Positions 23,570 through 31,305 of a stretch of DNA of 35,497 bases are shown here, one piece after another. Source of the stretch: an uncultured Oscillospiraceae bacterium. Lineage in GTDB: Bacteria > Bacillota > Clostridia > Oscillospirales > Ruminococcaceae. Where the stretch lies: assembly GCA_934539585.1 (NCBI GenBank), contig CAKTCT010000026.1:1-35497 (forward strand), written 5' to 3'. Positions within the stretch are counted from its first letter, which is position 1; the number at the start of each line of letters is the position of its first letter. A model generated the notes under the pieces. That model saw only the letters and a program-made list of their open reading frames with translations. It was not told where the DNA came from and made no database searches. The translations under genes were made by a program, and so were the position numbers.

Positions 23570-23600
23570 GGCCCGGCGGAGGGTCTCTGCCGGGCCATTT
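23570..23600 (+). terminator. Terminator of prs
   Basis: GGCCCGGC (23570-23577) pairs with GCCGGGCC (23589-23596), followed by ATTTTCT. Confidence 0.75.
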
Positions 23601-23651
23601 TCTCTTGCCCATGGAATTTTTGGAAGATTTTTAAGGAATTTCAAAAAACCC

Positions 23652-23680
23652 TTGACAAAGCCCGCGAAACCTGGTATAAT
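23652..23680 (+). promoter_or_regulatory. Sigma-A promoter of the tRNA operon
   Basis: TTGACA (23652-23657), 17-base spacer, TATAAT (23675-23680): exact consensus, as usual for stable RNA genes. Confidence 0.9.
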
Positions 23681-23736
23681 AAACCCTGTTGCTGATATGA
23701 ACGATCGGCGGCAAGGAGATTCCTGTGCAGTCCCTT

Positions 23737-23810
<74 letters not shown>

Positions 23811-23831
23811 ATCCGTGTCCGGCGGATGTTT

Positions 23832-23908
23832 GCGCCCATAGCTCAGCTGGATAGAGCAACTGCCTTCTAAGCAGTAGGTCTCAGGTTCGAGTCCTGATGG
23901 GCGCGCCA
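23832..23908 (+). tRNA. tRNA-Arg (TCT)
   Basis: The 77-base cloverleaf has acceptor GCGCCCA/TGGGCGC, anticodon stem CTGCC/GCAG around CTTCTAA, TTCGAGTCC T-loop and encoded CCA. Confidence 0.97.
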
Positions 23909-23916
23909 ATTATATG

Positions 23917-23993
23917 GTGGGTATAGCGCAGTTGGTTAGCGCGTCAGATTGTGGCTCTGAAGGCCGTGGGTTCGAATCCCACTACCCACCCCA
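23917..23993 (+). tRNA. tRNA-His (GTG)
   Basis: The 77-base cloverleaf has acceptor GTGGGTA/TACCCAC and anticodon loop ATTGTGG. The G at 23916 is available as the G-1 opposite discriminator C73, diagnostic for tRNA-His. CCA is encoded. Confidence 0.97.
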
Positions 23994-24003
23994 TTTTATA
24001 CAC

Positions 24004-24079
24004 TGGGCTATCGCCAAGTGGTAAGGCACAGGACTTTGACTCCTGCATTCCGATGGTTCGAATCCATCTAGCCCAACCA
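24004..24079 (+). tRNA. tRNA-Gln (TTG)
   Basis: The cloverleaf has acceptor TGGGCTA/TAGCCCA, anticodon loop CTTTGAC and encoded CCA. The U1-A72 pair is typical of tRNA-Gln. Confidence 0.96.
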
Positions 24080-24092
24080 TCTTTTTCAATAC

Positions 24093-24168
24093 TGGGGTGT
24101 CGCCAAGTGGTAAGGCATCAGATTCTGGCTCTGACATTCCGAGGGTTCGAATCCTTCCACCCCAACCA
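24093..24168 (+). tRNA. tRNA-Gln (CTG)
   Basis: The cloverleaf has acceptor TGGGGTG/CACCCCA, anticodon loop ATTCTGG and encoded CCA. It closely resembles the preceding tRNA-Gln in the D arm, suggesting tandem duplication with anticodon change. Confidence 0.96.
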
Positions 24169-24170
24169 TA

Positions 24171-24210
24171 AGTCCACCGTAATTTCAATAGAATTGCGGC
24201 GGACTTTTTC
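24171..24210 (+). terminator. Terminator of the tRNA operon
   Basis: Long stem AGTCCACCGTAATTT (24171-24185) with GAATTGCGGCGGACT (24191-24205), a few mismatches, then TTTTTC. It starts two bases after the last tRNA. Confidence 0.8.
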
Positions 24211-24485
24211 TACGCCCCAAAACCGCTTGAAACAAGGCATTCAGGCATATAACAAACCCCGTCATAGAGTACTTCTGCGGAAGAGTGATCCTGCCACACT
24301 GAACATGGCGGTAGAATTTTTCATAATTCGGTGGTATAATTAATTCCGATCCGACCAATTGAATAAAACACATACATAGCTGCTTGGTTTTCTTTTGAGA
24401 ATCAGGCGGCTTTCTTATTTTCGGAGGCGATGAAAAATATAATTGCAAAAGTAAAATTTTGTTGATAAGGGTACTGTTTATGATA
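24211..24485. other. AT-rich non-coding start of an acquired island
   Basis: Composition drops sharply in GC compared with the DNA left of the tRNAs. An extended -10 (TGGTATAAT, 24332-24340) points right, towards a weak GGAGG-ATG with only 11 codons (24430-24465) that may be a truncated gene or a leader peptide. No credible gene otherwise. Confidence 0.45.
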
Positions 24486-25664
24486 TTAACTCTGTTTTGT
24501 GTTTTTCTTTAGCACCGCTCTTACACGAATCGTCAAGGGTATCATGATAACATAAAACAGTATCAGGTAAAACGGGAAAATAACCATACCGAATGTCTGA
24601 CCGAGCAATCCGCAAAGTGCGGGAGCGAGCATGATTCCGATATATGCCGATGCCATTTGAATTCCGATGACAGACTGTGAAATATCGCTGCCGAAGTTTT
24701 CGGGTGTAAGGTAATTAAAATTCGGGAACAGCGGACCGTTTCCGAGTCCTATTAAAAACATTCCGGCGGCGCACAGATATACATTGCTCGGAAGAACCAA
24801 AAGCAACAGGGCTGCACCTAATACGATCTGCCCCAGCCTTATTATTTTCCAGCTATGCAATCTTGTTGCCAACACGCCGGACAAAAACCGTCCGAGAGTC
24901 AACCCGACATAGTATATCATTATAATTCGAGCTGCCTTTTCTGGGGACAAATGCTTGTATTCCACAAGAAATGTACTGCCCCATCCGCCGCAGGTGCATT
25001 CTATTGCACAGGAGGTGATAAACAGTCCGCACATCATTTTTACGCCCGGAATTTTCAATATGCTTCTAAGCGATAAGCTTTTAAATTCGGCTTCATCCGT
25101 GCTTTTTTCAGCACCGTGCACTTTATGCCATAAAGGAAGCGATATAAACAACAGCGCAGCTATGGCAAGCTGAATGATAAAAGTAATTCTGTATCCGCCT
25201 CGCCAACCGGATTTGCCTGCAATAACAAGTGATAAAATGTAGGGGCTTACGGATACGCCGACGCCGTAAAAGCAATGCAGAAAGCTCATATGTGTTGCGG
25301 AATAATGCAGAGCAACATAGTTATTCAGTGCTACATCTATTGAGCCGGCGCCGATGCCGAGTATAACAGATAAAAAGCACATCACCCATAAATTCGGCGC
25401 AAAAGAATAGCCAAGTAAGGCAATCGCTGTCAGAAGCGTGCTGTATGCCGAAACCTTATTGGTTCCGAGCTTGGCGATTACTTTAGAGCTGATAATGCTT
25501 GATATAACAGTTCCGCATGACACTATGACCGTAACAAAGCTTCCGAATGAAAAAGGCAGACCGAAGTCGGAGTATATGGCAGGCCAAGCCGTACCGAAAA
25601 GCGAGTCCGGTATCCCCAAGCCGATAAAAGCGATATATATTATAATCAACAATACTGTCGCCAT
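24486..25664 (-). CDS. MFS transporter (sugar/fucose permease-like group)
   Basis: The 392-residue protein has about 12 hydrophobic helices in two six-helix halves separated by a charged loop (about 195-215), the major facilitator layout. It resembles proton- or substrate-driven MFS permeases of the FucP/YbfB type, but no substrate motif can be read. The ATG at 25664 follows GGGGAGC. Codon use is clearly AT-richer than in flanking genes (many ATA, AAA and TTA codons), and it follows a tRNA cluster, both signs of transfer. It is transcribed against the tRNA operon and probably has its own promoter at 25724-25753. Confidence 0.85.
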   Translation of the reverse strand: MATVLLIIIYIAFIGLGIPDSLFGTAWPAIYSDFGLPFSFGSFVTVIVSCGTVISSIISSKVIAKLGTNKVSAYSTLLTAIALLGYSFAPNLWVMCFLSVILGIGAGSIDVALNNYVALHYSATHMSFLHCFYGVGVSVSPYILSLVIAGKSGWRGGYRITFIIQLAIAALLFISLPLWHKVHGAEKSTDEAEFKSLSLRSILKIPGVKMMCGLFITSCAIECTCGGWGSTFLVEYKHLSPEKAARIIMIYYVGLTLGRFLSGVLATRLHSWKIIRLGQIVLGAALLLLVLPSNVYLCAAGMFLIGLGNGPLFPNFNYLTPENFGSDISQSVIGIQMASAYIGIMLAPALCGLLGQTFGMVIFPFYLILFYVIMIPLTIRVRAVLKKNTKQS

Positions 25665-25723
25665 AGAATGCTCCCCTGCAGCTTGCAAAAAAATTATGTT
25701 TTTTGAACTCTGAATATCAAGAA

Positions 25724-25753
25724 TTATACTACAAGTCAATCAATAAATCAATA
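25724..25753 (-). promoter_or_regulatory. Likely promoter of the MFS transporter gene
   Basis: On the minus strand TTGATT and TATAAT are separated by 18 bases, about 60-90 bases upstream of the MFS start codon. Confidence 0.5.
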
Positions 25754-25784
25754 AAAACGAATAACAATGAAAGGACTGAACGAT

Positions 25785-25916
25785 ATGAGTAAAAGGAAAA
25801 TCAGACTGCTTGCCGATTATGTTGTCCGGCAGATATTCGATTGCGTAGCGGTAGAGTCAAAAGCGAAAATCAAGGTGGTCTTTATCGGAGGCACCGAAAT
25901 CGAAATGACGCTGTAA
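25785..25916 (+). CDS. Small protein of 43 residues, unknown
   Basis: ATG with AAAGGA nine bases upstream and a TAA at 25914-25916. The product begins MSKRKIRLLADYVVRQIF and ends FIGGTEIEMTL: a basic helical start and a short hydrophobic strand. I do not recognise a family. It lies in the AT-rich island, divergent from the MFS gene. Small basic proteins of this size are common beside recombinase genes of mobile elements, but no recombinase is present here. It could be a remnant. Confidence 0.5.
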   Translation: MSKRKIRLLADYVVRQIFDCVAVESKAKIKVVFIGGTEIEMTL

Positions 25917-26090
25917 AAAAACTTGAAAACAGAAACGGAGTAATGTAAAATGATTGTGCCGAGAGTGTTCAAATCAAGACAGCGAAAACGCAAAAACATC
26001 TCTATTGTCCTGTCTTCACAACGATCGACAAGTATCGAAAGGTGCTTGTCGATTTTGCTTTTTCGGTAGGAATCGGGCTTGGCAAAAACG
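25917..26090 (+). other. Island end: degenerate sequence and a terminator
   Basis: A short unconvincing ORF (25950-26069) is followed by ATCGACAAG (26024-26032) pairing perfectly with CTTGTCGAT (26045-26053) and TTTGCTTTTT, a terminator for the small ORF. GC-rich chromosome-like sequence resumes at about 26.07-26.12 kb. Confidence 0.55.
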
Positions 26091-26120
26091 AAAGCGCGCA
26101 GCGGGAAAACTGCGCGCTTT
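26091..26120. terminator. Terminator of the heparinase gene (bidirectional)
   Basis: AAAGCGCGCAG (26091-26101) pairs perfectly with CTGCGCGCTTT (26110-26120), with T-runs on both strands. It lies 50 bases beyond the stop of the minus-strand heparinase gene. Confidence 0.88.
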
Positions 26121-26169
26121 TTGCTGGATTTTTGGGTGCTGGTCGGGTCGCTTCCGGGTGCCCGCAGGG

Positions 26170-27867
26170 TCATCGACGGGTCACGTCGATGGTGGTGGTC
26201 AGGGCGAAGGTTTTGCCGGAATCCTGGAAGCGCATCCGCCGGGCGAAATCCTTTTCGTTCCGTTCATTCATCACCGGGACGAAGTCCAGGGCGAAGGGGC
26301 GGTCGGCGGCGATGCGGATGAGCAGGTCCTCGCTGAGCTGGAGAAGGGCGTTTTCCTCTGGCAGCTCTTTCAGGTCCCGGCGGCAGAGGTGGGTATGGAG
26401 CTGCCAGGTCAGGGGGCGGTCGGACTCGGCGGAATCCTCGATGGTCAGACGGTTGTCCGTCAGGAGCAGACGCCGGGTCCAGGTGTAGGAGCGGTCCCCA
26501 TTGGAGACCCGGCTGCGGAGGGTCAGGGTCCCCTGGACCGGGTCAAAATCCGTCATTTCCTGGCGGATGGAGCCGCCCTCCACGGGGCAGTCCGGGCTGA
26601 ACAGCAGGTTGTGGGCCTGGGCGGAACGCAGGTAGCGGTAGAAGTCCCAGATGTCGTAGCTGCAGCAGCCGGAATCCACGATCACCGGCAGCTTGTCCGC
26701 GTAGAGAAGAATCTGGGGGCGGCCGGCGTGCTGGTGGCCGTCCAAGTACTCCATGGCGTCGGCGTAGAGGGTCAGGCAGCCCTTCCGGAGGACGGCGGTG
26801 TGGCTCTCCGGGCCCATCTGGCTGGTCCGGGCGGGGCGGGGGAAGTCGATGAGGGCGGCGGCCCGGCGGAGGTCCGCCTCGGCGTCCAGGGTGTAGGAAT
26901 CCGAGATCGTCGGCGCGTGGCCGTCGGGGGTACACATCTGCCAGAGCCAGGCGTACTGATTCTTCACGCACTCCTCCAGGCCGGGGATCAGGGGCAGATC
27001 GTTGCGCTTTAGGAGCAGCAGCGTTTCCAGGTAGAGCCGGGCGATGAAGTGGCTGTAACTGGGGCTGTCCTCGTTGCTGGCACCGTCGGGGTAGATGGCG
27101 TTCATGTTCATCTCCACGGTCTCGCAGCCCGCCCGGAGGTAGTCCGCGGAGGACTGAAACTCGGGGAACAGGGCCCCGGCCATGACCAGGGCCAGGCCGA
27201 TCTGGAGGACGTGGTTGCCCTCCAGGCCCCGGCGGAGGCGGTTCTGGGCTTCCTCATAAAGGTGCCGGACGTGGAGCTCCACGAAGCGGTAGAGGTACTC
27301 CCAGGTCTCCCGGTCGAAGGGGGCTTCCTGGAGCATGAACATTCCGTGCATCAGGGAGAGGGACCGCCACGCCGCCTGCATGTCCCGCCAGACCATGTCG
27401 GTTTTCAGGTAGTCCACGTCGTCCGCAAAGGGCTGGTAGGGGTGGGCGGCGTCCCAGGCGCGGACCAGCTCCAGCCATTTGTCGGCGTAGGTCCGGTCCC
27501 CGGTTTTCAGGAAGGCCTGGGCCAGGGGGAGGGTCATGTACAGCCGCTGGGGCCAGATCTGCCACTCGTATTTGGGGGTGAAGCCGGTGCCTGCGGTGTA
27601 GGCGAAGGAGCTTTCCAGGCTGAATTTTCCCCGGAAGGTGAAGGCGTCAAAAAGCCTGCCGGACATGGTCAGCTCCCGGATGTCGTCGCCGTTGGCGGTG
27701 CCCAGGATGTCCTTGGCGAAGTTGTGGGCCCCGCCGTCCAGGACGAAATAGGGAAAAATGGGTTCCTCCATCAGGGCTTCCCGGGGGTAGATGTAGAAAA
27801 CGCGGCGGGTCTCGCCGAAGATTTCCGAAGCGTAGGGGCGGTCAAATTCACAGCCGGTGTGGAGCAT
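26170..27867 (-). CDS. Heparinase II/III family protein
   Basis: The 565-residue protein has the helical-toroid plus beta-sandwich plan of heparinase II/III-like polysaccharide lyases. The N-terminal all-helical part contains GNHVLQIGLAL (about 220-230) with the conserved Asn-His. The C-terminal sheet part contains DGHQHAGRPQILLYADKLPV (about 384-403) and AQAHN (about 424-428), the usual His/Asn-rich signature. Such enzymes cleave uronic-acid glycosaminoglycans or alginate by beta-elimination. No signal peptide is visible, so it would act in the cytoplasm on oligosaccharides. The ATG at 27867 follows GCAGGAAT. It has its own promoter, and no transport genes adjoin it. Exact substrate unknown. 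Confidence 0.85.
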   Translation of the reverse strand: MLHTGCEFDRPYASEIFGETRRVFYIYPREALMEEPIFPYFVLDGGAHNFAKDILGTANGDDIRELTMSGRLFDAFTFRGKFSLESSFAYTAGTGFTPKYEWQIWPQRLYMTLPLAQAFLKTGDRTYADKWLELVRAWDAAHPYQPFADDVDYLKTDMVWRDMQAAWRSLSLMHGMFMLQEAPFDRETWEYLYRFVELHVRHLYEEAQNRLRRGLEGNHVLQIGLALVMAGALFPEFQSSADYLRAGCETVEMNMNAIYPDGASNEDSPSYSHFIARLYLETLLLLKRNDLPLIPGLEECVKNQYAWLWQMCTPDGHAPTISDSYTLDAEADLRRAAALIDFPRPARTSQMGPESHTAVLRKGCLTLYADAMEYLDGHQHAGRPQILLYADKLPVIVDSGCCSYDIWDFYRYLRSAQAHNLLFSPDCPVEGGSIRQEMTDFDPVQGTLTLRSRVSNGDRSYTWTRRLLLTDNRLTIEDSAESDRPLTWQLHTHLCRRDLKELPEENALLQLSEDLLIRIAADRPFALDFVPVMNERNEKDFARRMRFQDSGKTFALTTTIDVTRR

Positions 27868-27909
27868 AGGGATTCCTGCCTTTCTCTGCAAAAAATGTGT
27901 TATGCTACG

Positions 27910-27938
27910 GTTATAGCACACTTTTTCCTGTATTTCAA
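27910..27938 (-). promoter_or_regulatory. Promoter of the heparinase gene
   Basis: On the minus strand TTGAAA (27933-27938), 17-base spacer, TATAAC (27910-27915). Confidence 0.7.
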
Positions 27939-27984
27939 GGCTTTTGGGGAAACCGTCGATTGGGATGCGATTTTGTTGATTGGC

Positions 27985-28842
27985 TTATTCCCCCGGAACC
28001 AGGCGGATGCGGCGGCCACGGCCCTGGTAGGCCGGCGGCGTCACGTACTGCCGGACGCCGGAGGACAGCAGGTCCTCATGGGGAAAGTGGAGGTGGCCGG
28101 TGAAAACGCCCAGGAGGTTGGGCAGCGTCTCCGCCAGGCGGCAGAATTCCAGGGTGCTTTCCGTGGGGACCGGGGCGGTGCGCTGGCGGTAAAGCTCCGG
28201 CGGAGCGCCCAGGAGGATGGGGTCCTCCCAGGCGTCCATGGTGTCCGCCAGGAGGGTGGGCAGGTACAGGGGAATGTGGAGGAACAGCAGACAGGGCGCG
28301 CCGTCTGCCGTCTGTTCCCGGAAGAAGCGGAGGGCATCCTCGCTGATCTGGTATTCCGAGTCGTCCAGGCCGATGAGCCGGACGCCGTCCAGCTGGCAGA
28401 CGCCGTAACCGGTTCTGGGGTCCAGGAAAGCGCCAAGGACCTCCAGGTCGCCGTCCTCCCGGGCGGAGCGGCCGTTGATCCAGGTGCGGCTCCAGTCGTG
28501 GTTGCCGGTGATGTAGAGGTAGGGCGTTTTGGAGGGATTGAGGAGGCCGTCCAGGGTCTCCCGGTTGATGGCCGTGGGGGCGTCCAGGATGTCGCCGGTG
28601 AAGACCAGGCAGTCGGCTCCCTCCGCGGCCTTCAGGGTCAGGCGGAAGGCTTCGGCAGGGGGGAGGTTCATCCCGACGCGGCCGAAACCGCCGGTGCGGT
28701 CCTCCTCCACCTCCCGGGTGTAGGCGGAGTCCCGCTGGTCGGAAAGGGTCATGTGGGCATCGGTGATCTGCATCAGGGTCAGGGGCCGGGGCAGGCCCGG
28801 GGCGGTCAGGGTGGTTTCTTCCCAATGGATTTGTGGGGTCAT
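27985..28842 (-). CDS. Calcineurin-like metallophosphoesterase
   Basis: The 285-residue protein shows all five metallophosphoesterase blocks: ITDAH (about 26-30), TGDILD (about 82-87), GNHDW (about 112-116), the HIPLY histidine (about 187), and GHLHF (about 251-255). Family members hydrolyse phosphomonoesters or diesters with two metal ions. There is no signal peptide, and the specific substrate is unknown. The ATG at 28842 follows AAGGGAGA. It is upstream of the heparinase gene on the same strand but both have promoters. Its promoter is divergent from the HAD-RpiR pair. Confidence 0.88.
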   Translation of the reverse strand: MTPQIHWEETTLTAPGLPRPLTLMQITDAHMTLSDQRDSAYTREVEEDRTGGFGRVGMNLPPAEAFRLTLKAAEGADCLVFTGDILDAPTAINRETLDGLLNPSKTPYLYITGNHDWSRTWINGRSAREDGDLEVLGAFLDPRTGYGVCQLDGVRLIGLDDSEYQISEDALRFFREQTADGAPCLLFLHIPLYLPTLLADTMDAWEDPILLGAPPELYRQRTAPVPTESTLEFCRLAETLPNLLGVFTGHLHFPHEDLLSSGVRQYVTPPAYQGRGRRIRLVPGE

Positions 28843-28871
28843 GGCGGTGTCTCCCTTCTTTTTCTGGGTCC

Positions 28872-28900
28872 AGTATAGCATAATGCGGAGCGATAATCAA
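28872..28900 (-). promoter_or_regulatory. Promoter of the metallophosphoesterase gene
   Basis: On the minus strand TTGATT (28895-28900), 17-base spacer, TATACT (28872-28877). Confidence 0.7.
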
Positions 28901-28936
28901 TATTTTTCCGTAAAAATGAGTTTTTCTCCGAAAATC

Positions 28937-28965
28937 TTGTCAAAACCCCTGGGGGCTGGTATAAT
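28937..28965 (+). promoter_or_regulatory. Promoter of the HAD-RpiR pair
   Basis: TTGTCA (28937-28942), 17-base spacer, TATAAT (28960-28965), back to back with the metallophosphoesterase promoter. Confidence 0.8.
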
Positions 28966-28995
28966 GGAGGCAGTATCTGGAAGGGCGGCGGAATT

Positions 28996-29766
28996 ATGCC
29001 ATGTTATCTCATTGATCTGGACGGGACGATTTACCGGGGGAGGGAGGTTCTGCCCGGGGCCGCCGCTTTTGTGGAGGCACTGGAGCGGGCCGGAAGGCCA
29101 TATCGGTTCCTGACCAACGCGGCGGAGCGGAACCCCCGGGAGATCGAGGGGACTTTAAGGCGGATGGGGGTCCCGGCTCCGGAGGGGGCGGTGGTCTCCG
29201 CGGCCCATCTGGCGGTGGACCTGCTCCGGGAGCTTTCCGGGGAGGAGCATCCCCGGGCGGCGGTTTTCGGCACGGAGTTTTTCCGGGAGTTCTGCCGCCG
29301 GGAGGGGCTGGTCCTCACGGAGGAGGGGCCGGACTTTCTGCTGATGTCCTTTTCCGAGGAGCTGACCATGGGGGACATCCGCCGGGCCTGCGGGCTGATC
29401 CGCCGGGGGGCGCGGTTTACGGCCACTCATCCCGACCGGCTGATCCCCGGGGAGGGCGGGCTTCTGCCCTACATGGGCGGGATCCTGGAGGCCATGACCG
29501 CCGCCACCGGGGTGGAGCCCATCATCGCCGGGAAGCCGTCGGGGCATATCCGGGGGTACTTCACCCGGCTGTTCGGGTGTCCGGCGGGGGACATCCGGAT
29601 GGTGGGGGACCAGCTGGAGACCGACATGGCGCTGGCCCGGAACTGCGGCTTTGAAGCCTGGCTGCTCCTGACCGGCAGCACCTCTCCGGAGGAGGCCGCC
29701 CGGCATCCCGGGGAGTTCGACCGCTGTTTTGCGGGAATGGGTGAAGTTTTGGAGGAGTGTTTATGA
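28996..29766 (+). CDS. HAD-IIA family phosphatase (NagD/AraL-like)
   Basis: The 256-residue protein is a HAD-IIA hydrolase. DLDGT (D8 nucleophile, D10) is followed by the subfamily's IYRGREVLPGA start, the FLTNAAERNP motif II (about 38-47), GKPSGH motif III (about 178-183) and the GDQLETDM motif IV (about 202-209). Relatives dephosphorylate sugar or nucleoside phosphates. The ATG follows AAGGGCGG. Its stop overlaps the regulator's start (ATGA, 29763-29766), so the two are translationally coupled, which suggests that the phosphatase acts on a sugar phosphate sensed by the regulator. Confidence 0.9.
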   Translation: MPCYLIDLDGTIYRGREVLPGAAAFVEALERAGRPYRFLTNAAERNPREIEGTLRRMGVPAPEGAVVSAAHLAVDLLRELSGEEHPRAAVFGTEFFREFCRREGLVLTEEGPDFLLMSFSEELTMGDIRRACGLIRRGARFTATHPDRLIPGEGGLLPYMGGILEAMTAATGVEPIIAGKPSGHIRGYFTRLFGCPAGDIRMVGDQLETDMALARNCGFEAWLLLTGSTSPEEAARHPGEFDRCFAGMGEVLEECL

Positions 29767-30614
29767 ATCGCGCCGACTGTCTGCCGTATCTTCGCAGCCT
29801 GCTGCCCTCGCTGAAGGGGGTGGAGCGGCGGCTGGGGGAGTATCTGGCGGAGAATCCTGAGGAATTTCTGAACCTGACCACGGCTCGGCTGGCGGAAAAG
29901 CTGGGGGTCTCGGAGGGGAGCGTCAACCGGTTCTGCCGGAGGATGGGGTGCAGCGGGTTCCCGGACCTGAAGCTCTGGGTGGCCCAGAGCCTTTCGGAGC
30001 AGAAGCGGTTTGTACTGGGGGACATCGCCGTGGACAGCGGCGGGGACGCTTTTTCCGTGGCGGGGCAGGTGTTCCGGGCGGTGGAGCGGGTTCTGCAGGA
30101 GACGCGGAATCTGCTGGACCCGGAGGCCCTCCGGCAGGCGGTGGAAAAGCTCCGGTCCGCCAGCCGGGTGGAGCTGTACGGGTTGGGGACCTCCGGGCCC
30201 ATTGTGGAGGACGCCTACTACCGCTTCATGCGGATGGGGCGGAAGGCGGCGGCCTGCGTGGACCCCCACATCATGACCGTCTCCGCCAGCCAGCTGGAGC
30301 CGGGGTGTCTGGCCATTGCGGTCTCCCACACCGGGCGGTCGGTCCAGACCGTGGAGGCGCTGCGTCTGGCCCGGGAGCACGGGGCGGACACCTTGTGCAT
30401 CACCAGCTACGCGGGGTCGCCCATTACCCGGTTCGCGGACATTGCGCTGATCACGTCGCCCGGCGGCGACGGGGTCCACGAGGCCACGGCGGCCCGGATG
30501 GCCCACATTGCGCTGCTGGACAGCCTCTGCGTCTCCATGGCCATGGAGGACGGTCCGGAGGCCGCCGCCAAGGAGCGGGAGCTGCGGGAATTGCTGGAGC
30601 GGCAGAGGTGCTGA
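29763..30614 (+). CDS. MurR/RpiR family transcriptional regulator
   Basis: The 283-residue protein has an N-terminal HTH_6 domain (about 1-78, with LAEKLGVSEGSVNRFCRRMG as recognition region) and a C-terminal SIS sugar-phosphate-binding domain (about 120-255, with GLGTSG and SHTGRS motifs). Such regulators respond to amino sugar or pentose phosphates. ATG 29763 is used because GGAGGAG precedes it; a GTG two codons earlier overlaps that site. The product appears full length, and phage-derived DNA begins within about ten bases of the stop codon, so its native terminator has been lost or replaced. Confidence 0.92.
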   Translation: MNRADCLPYLRSLLPSLKGVERRLGEYLAENPEEFLNLTTARLAEKLGVSEGSVNRFCRRMGCSGFPDLKLWVAQSLSEQKRFVLGDIAVDSGGDAFSVAGQVFRAVERVLQETRNLLDPEALRQAVEKLRSASRVELYGLGTSGPIVEDAYYRFMRMGRKAAACVDPHIMTVSASQLEPGCLAIAVSHTGRSVQTVEALRLAREHGADTLCITSYAGSPITRFADIALITSPGGDGVHEATAARMAHIALLDSLCVSMAMEDGPEAAAKERELRELLERQRC

Positions 30615-30618
30615 TTTT

Positions 30619-30959
30619 GTTGAAGCTGCACCCTCTGGGGCACCCACGGGTCAGGTAGCCATAGGCAGTGTCCGTGATTCCGTATAGCCCGTAGTCCGGA
30701 TAGATATGCTCAATTTCCTCCGGCAGCTTATTTTTCAGATCATATCCTGTGCCGCCGCAGATCACGGAATCGGCGTTGTATACATCGTATGTGTCCCGGC
30801 TGTATGTATCATCGAACACCTTGGATTTGTATACGATATCGTAGTGAATCAAATTCCCGATCCACCATTCCACATTATCGCCTTGTGCCATGCGGATAGC
30901 TTCATCAGGGCTAAGTTGGGGAAATTATGGCCGTCTACGTCAATCAGGCCGACTTTCAT
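30619..30959 (-). pseudogene. Truncated and frameshifted phage radical SAM gene
   Basis: Starting at the ATG at 30959 (after GGAGGAG), the reading frame gives MKVGLIDVDGHNFPNLALMK, the characteristic start of a radical SAM protein carried by many Firmicutes phages. Near 30885-30891 the continuing homology moves to another frame (AQGDNVEWWIGNLIHYDIVY...), so a frameshift is present. The protein breaks off at RGCPRGCSF, within the CxxxCxxC cluster motif, and the third cysteine is lost where RpiR-adjacent DNA starts. Function of the family is unknown. It cannot make an active enzyme. Confidence 0.8.
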
Positions 30960-31305
30960 ACTCTCCTCCAATCCACGTCGTCACAAGCGGCGGCATCTCT
31001 TTCCTGTACCCTCTCTCCCGGAACGCCCGGGAAATCGCATCCTCATACCTTCCGCAGGCCAGGGCGACCCGGATGAGGCTGTACCCTTCCAGATACAGCT
31101 CCCATGCCCAGTCCACCCAGTCCGGGCAGTCCGCCGGAATGGGCTTTGGCTTCGGCAGCTCGTAGGCGTACCCGCTGCGCTGTACCTTCCTGCAGAGGCC
31201 CCCAGCGGGCAGCACAAGGGCCTTTGCAATGGCGTCCCATCCGTACCCCATCCGGTGCTTCCACGCCGCCCAGCGGAGCTCTGCATCGCTGTATTCCCGT
31301 CTCAC
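30940..31305 (-). CDS. Small phage protein with putative HTH domain
   Basis: The 121-residue protein starts RREYSDAELRWAAWKHRMGYGWDAIAKAL, which looks like a helix-turn-helix of the type that recognises DNA in phage and sigma-like small proteins. The rest is Trp/Tyr-rich with no clear family. It begins with GTG at 31305, overlapping the preceding gene's stop by four bases (GTGA), with GGAGGTGG upstream, and its end overlaps the radical SAM start by 20 bases. Phage operon context suggests a regulator or replication accessory. Confidence 0.65.
   Translation of the reverse strand: MRREYSDAELRWAAWKHRMGYGWDAIAKALVLPAGGLCRKVQRSGYAYELPKPKPIPADCPDWVDWAWELYLEGYSLIRVALACGRYEDAISRAFRERGYRKEMPPLVTTWIGGEYESRPD

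Noticed and set aside
24169..24210. Attachment site at the tRNA-Gln 3' end
   Set aside because: No second copy of the tRNA 3' sequence was found in the island or at its right border, and no integrase is present.
24185..24448. 87-codon minus-strand frame in the AT-rich gap
   Set aside because: It has no ribosome site, overlaps the tRNA terminator and is not recognisable; more likely chance or decayed sequence.
25950..26069. Short ORF after the 43-residue gene
   Set aside because: It has only a weak ribosome site and its end is the terminator hairpin; cannot be separated from noise.
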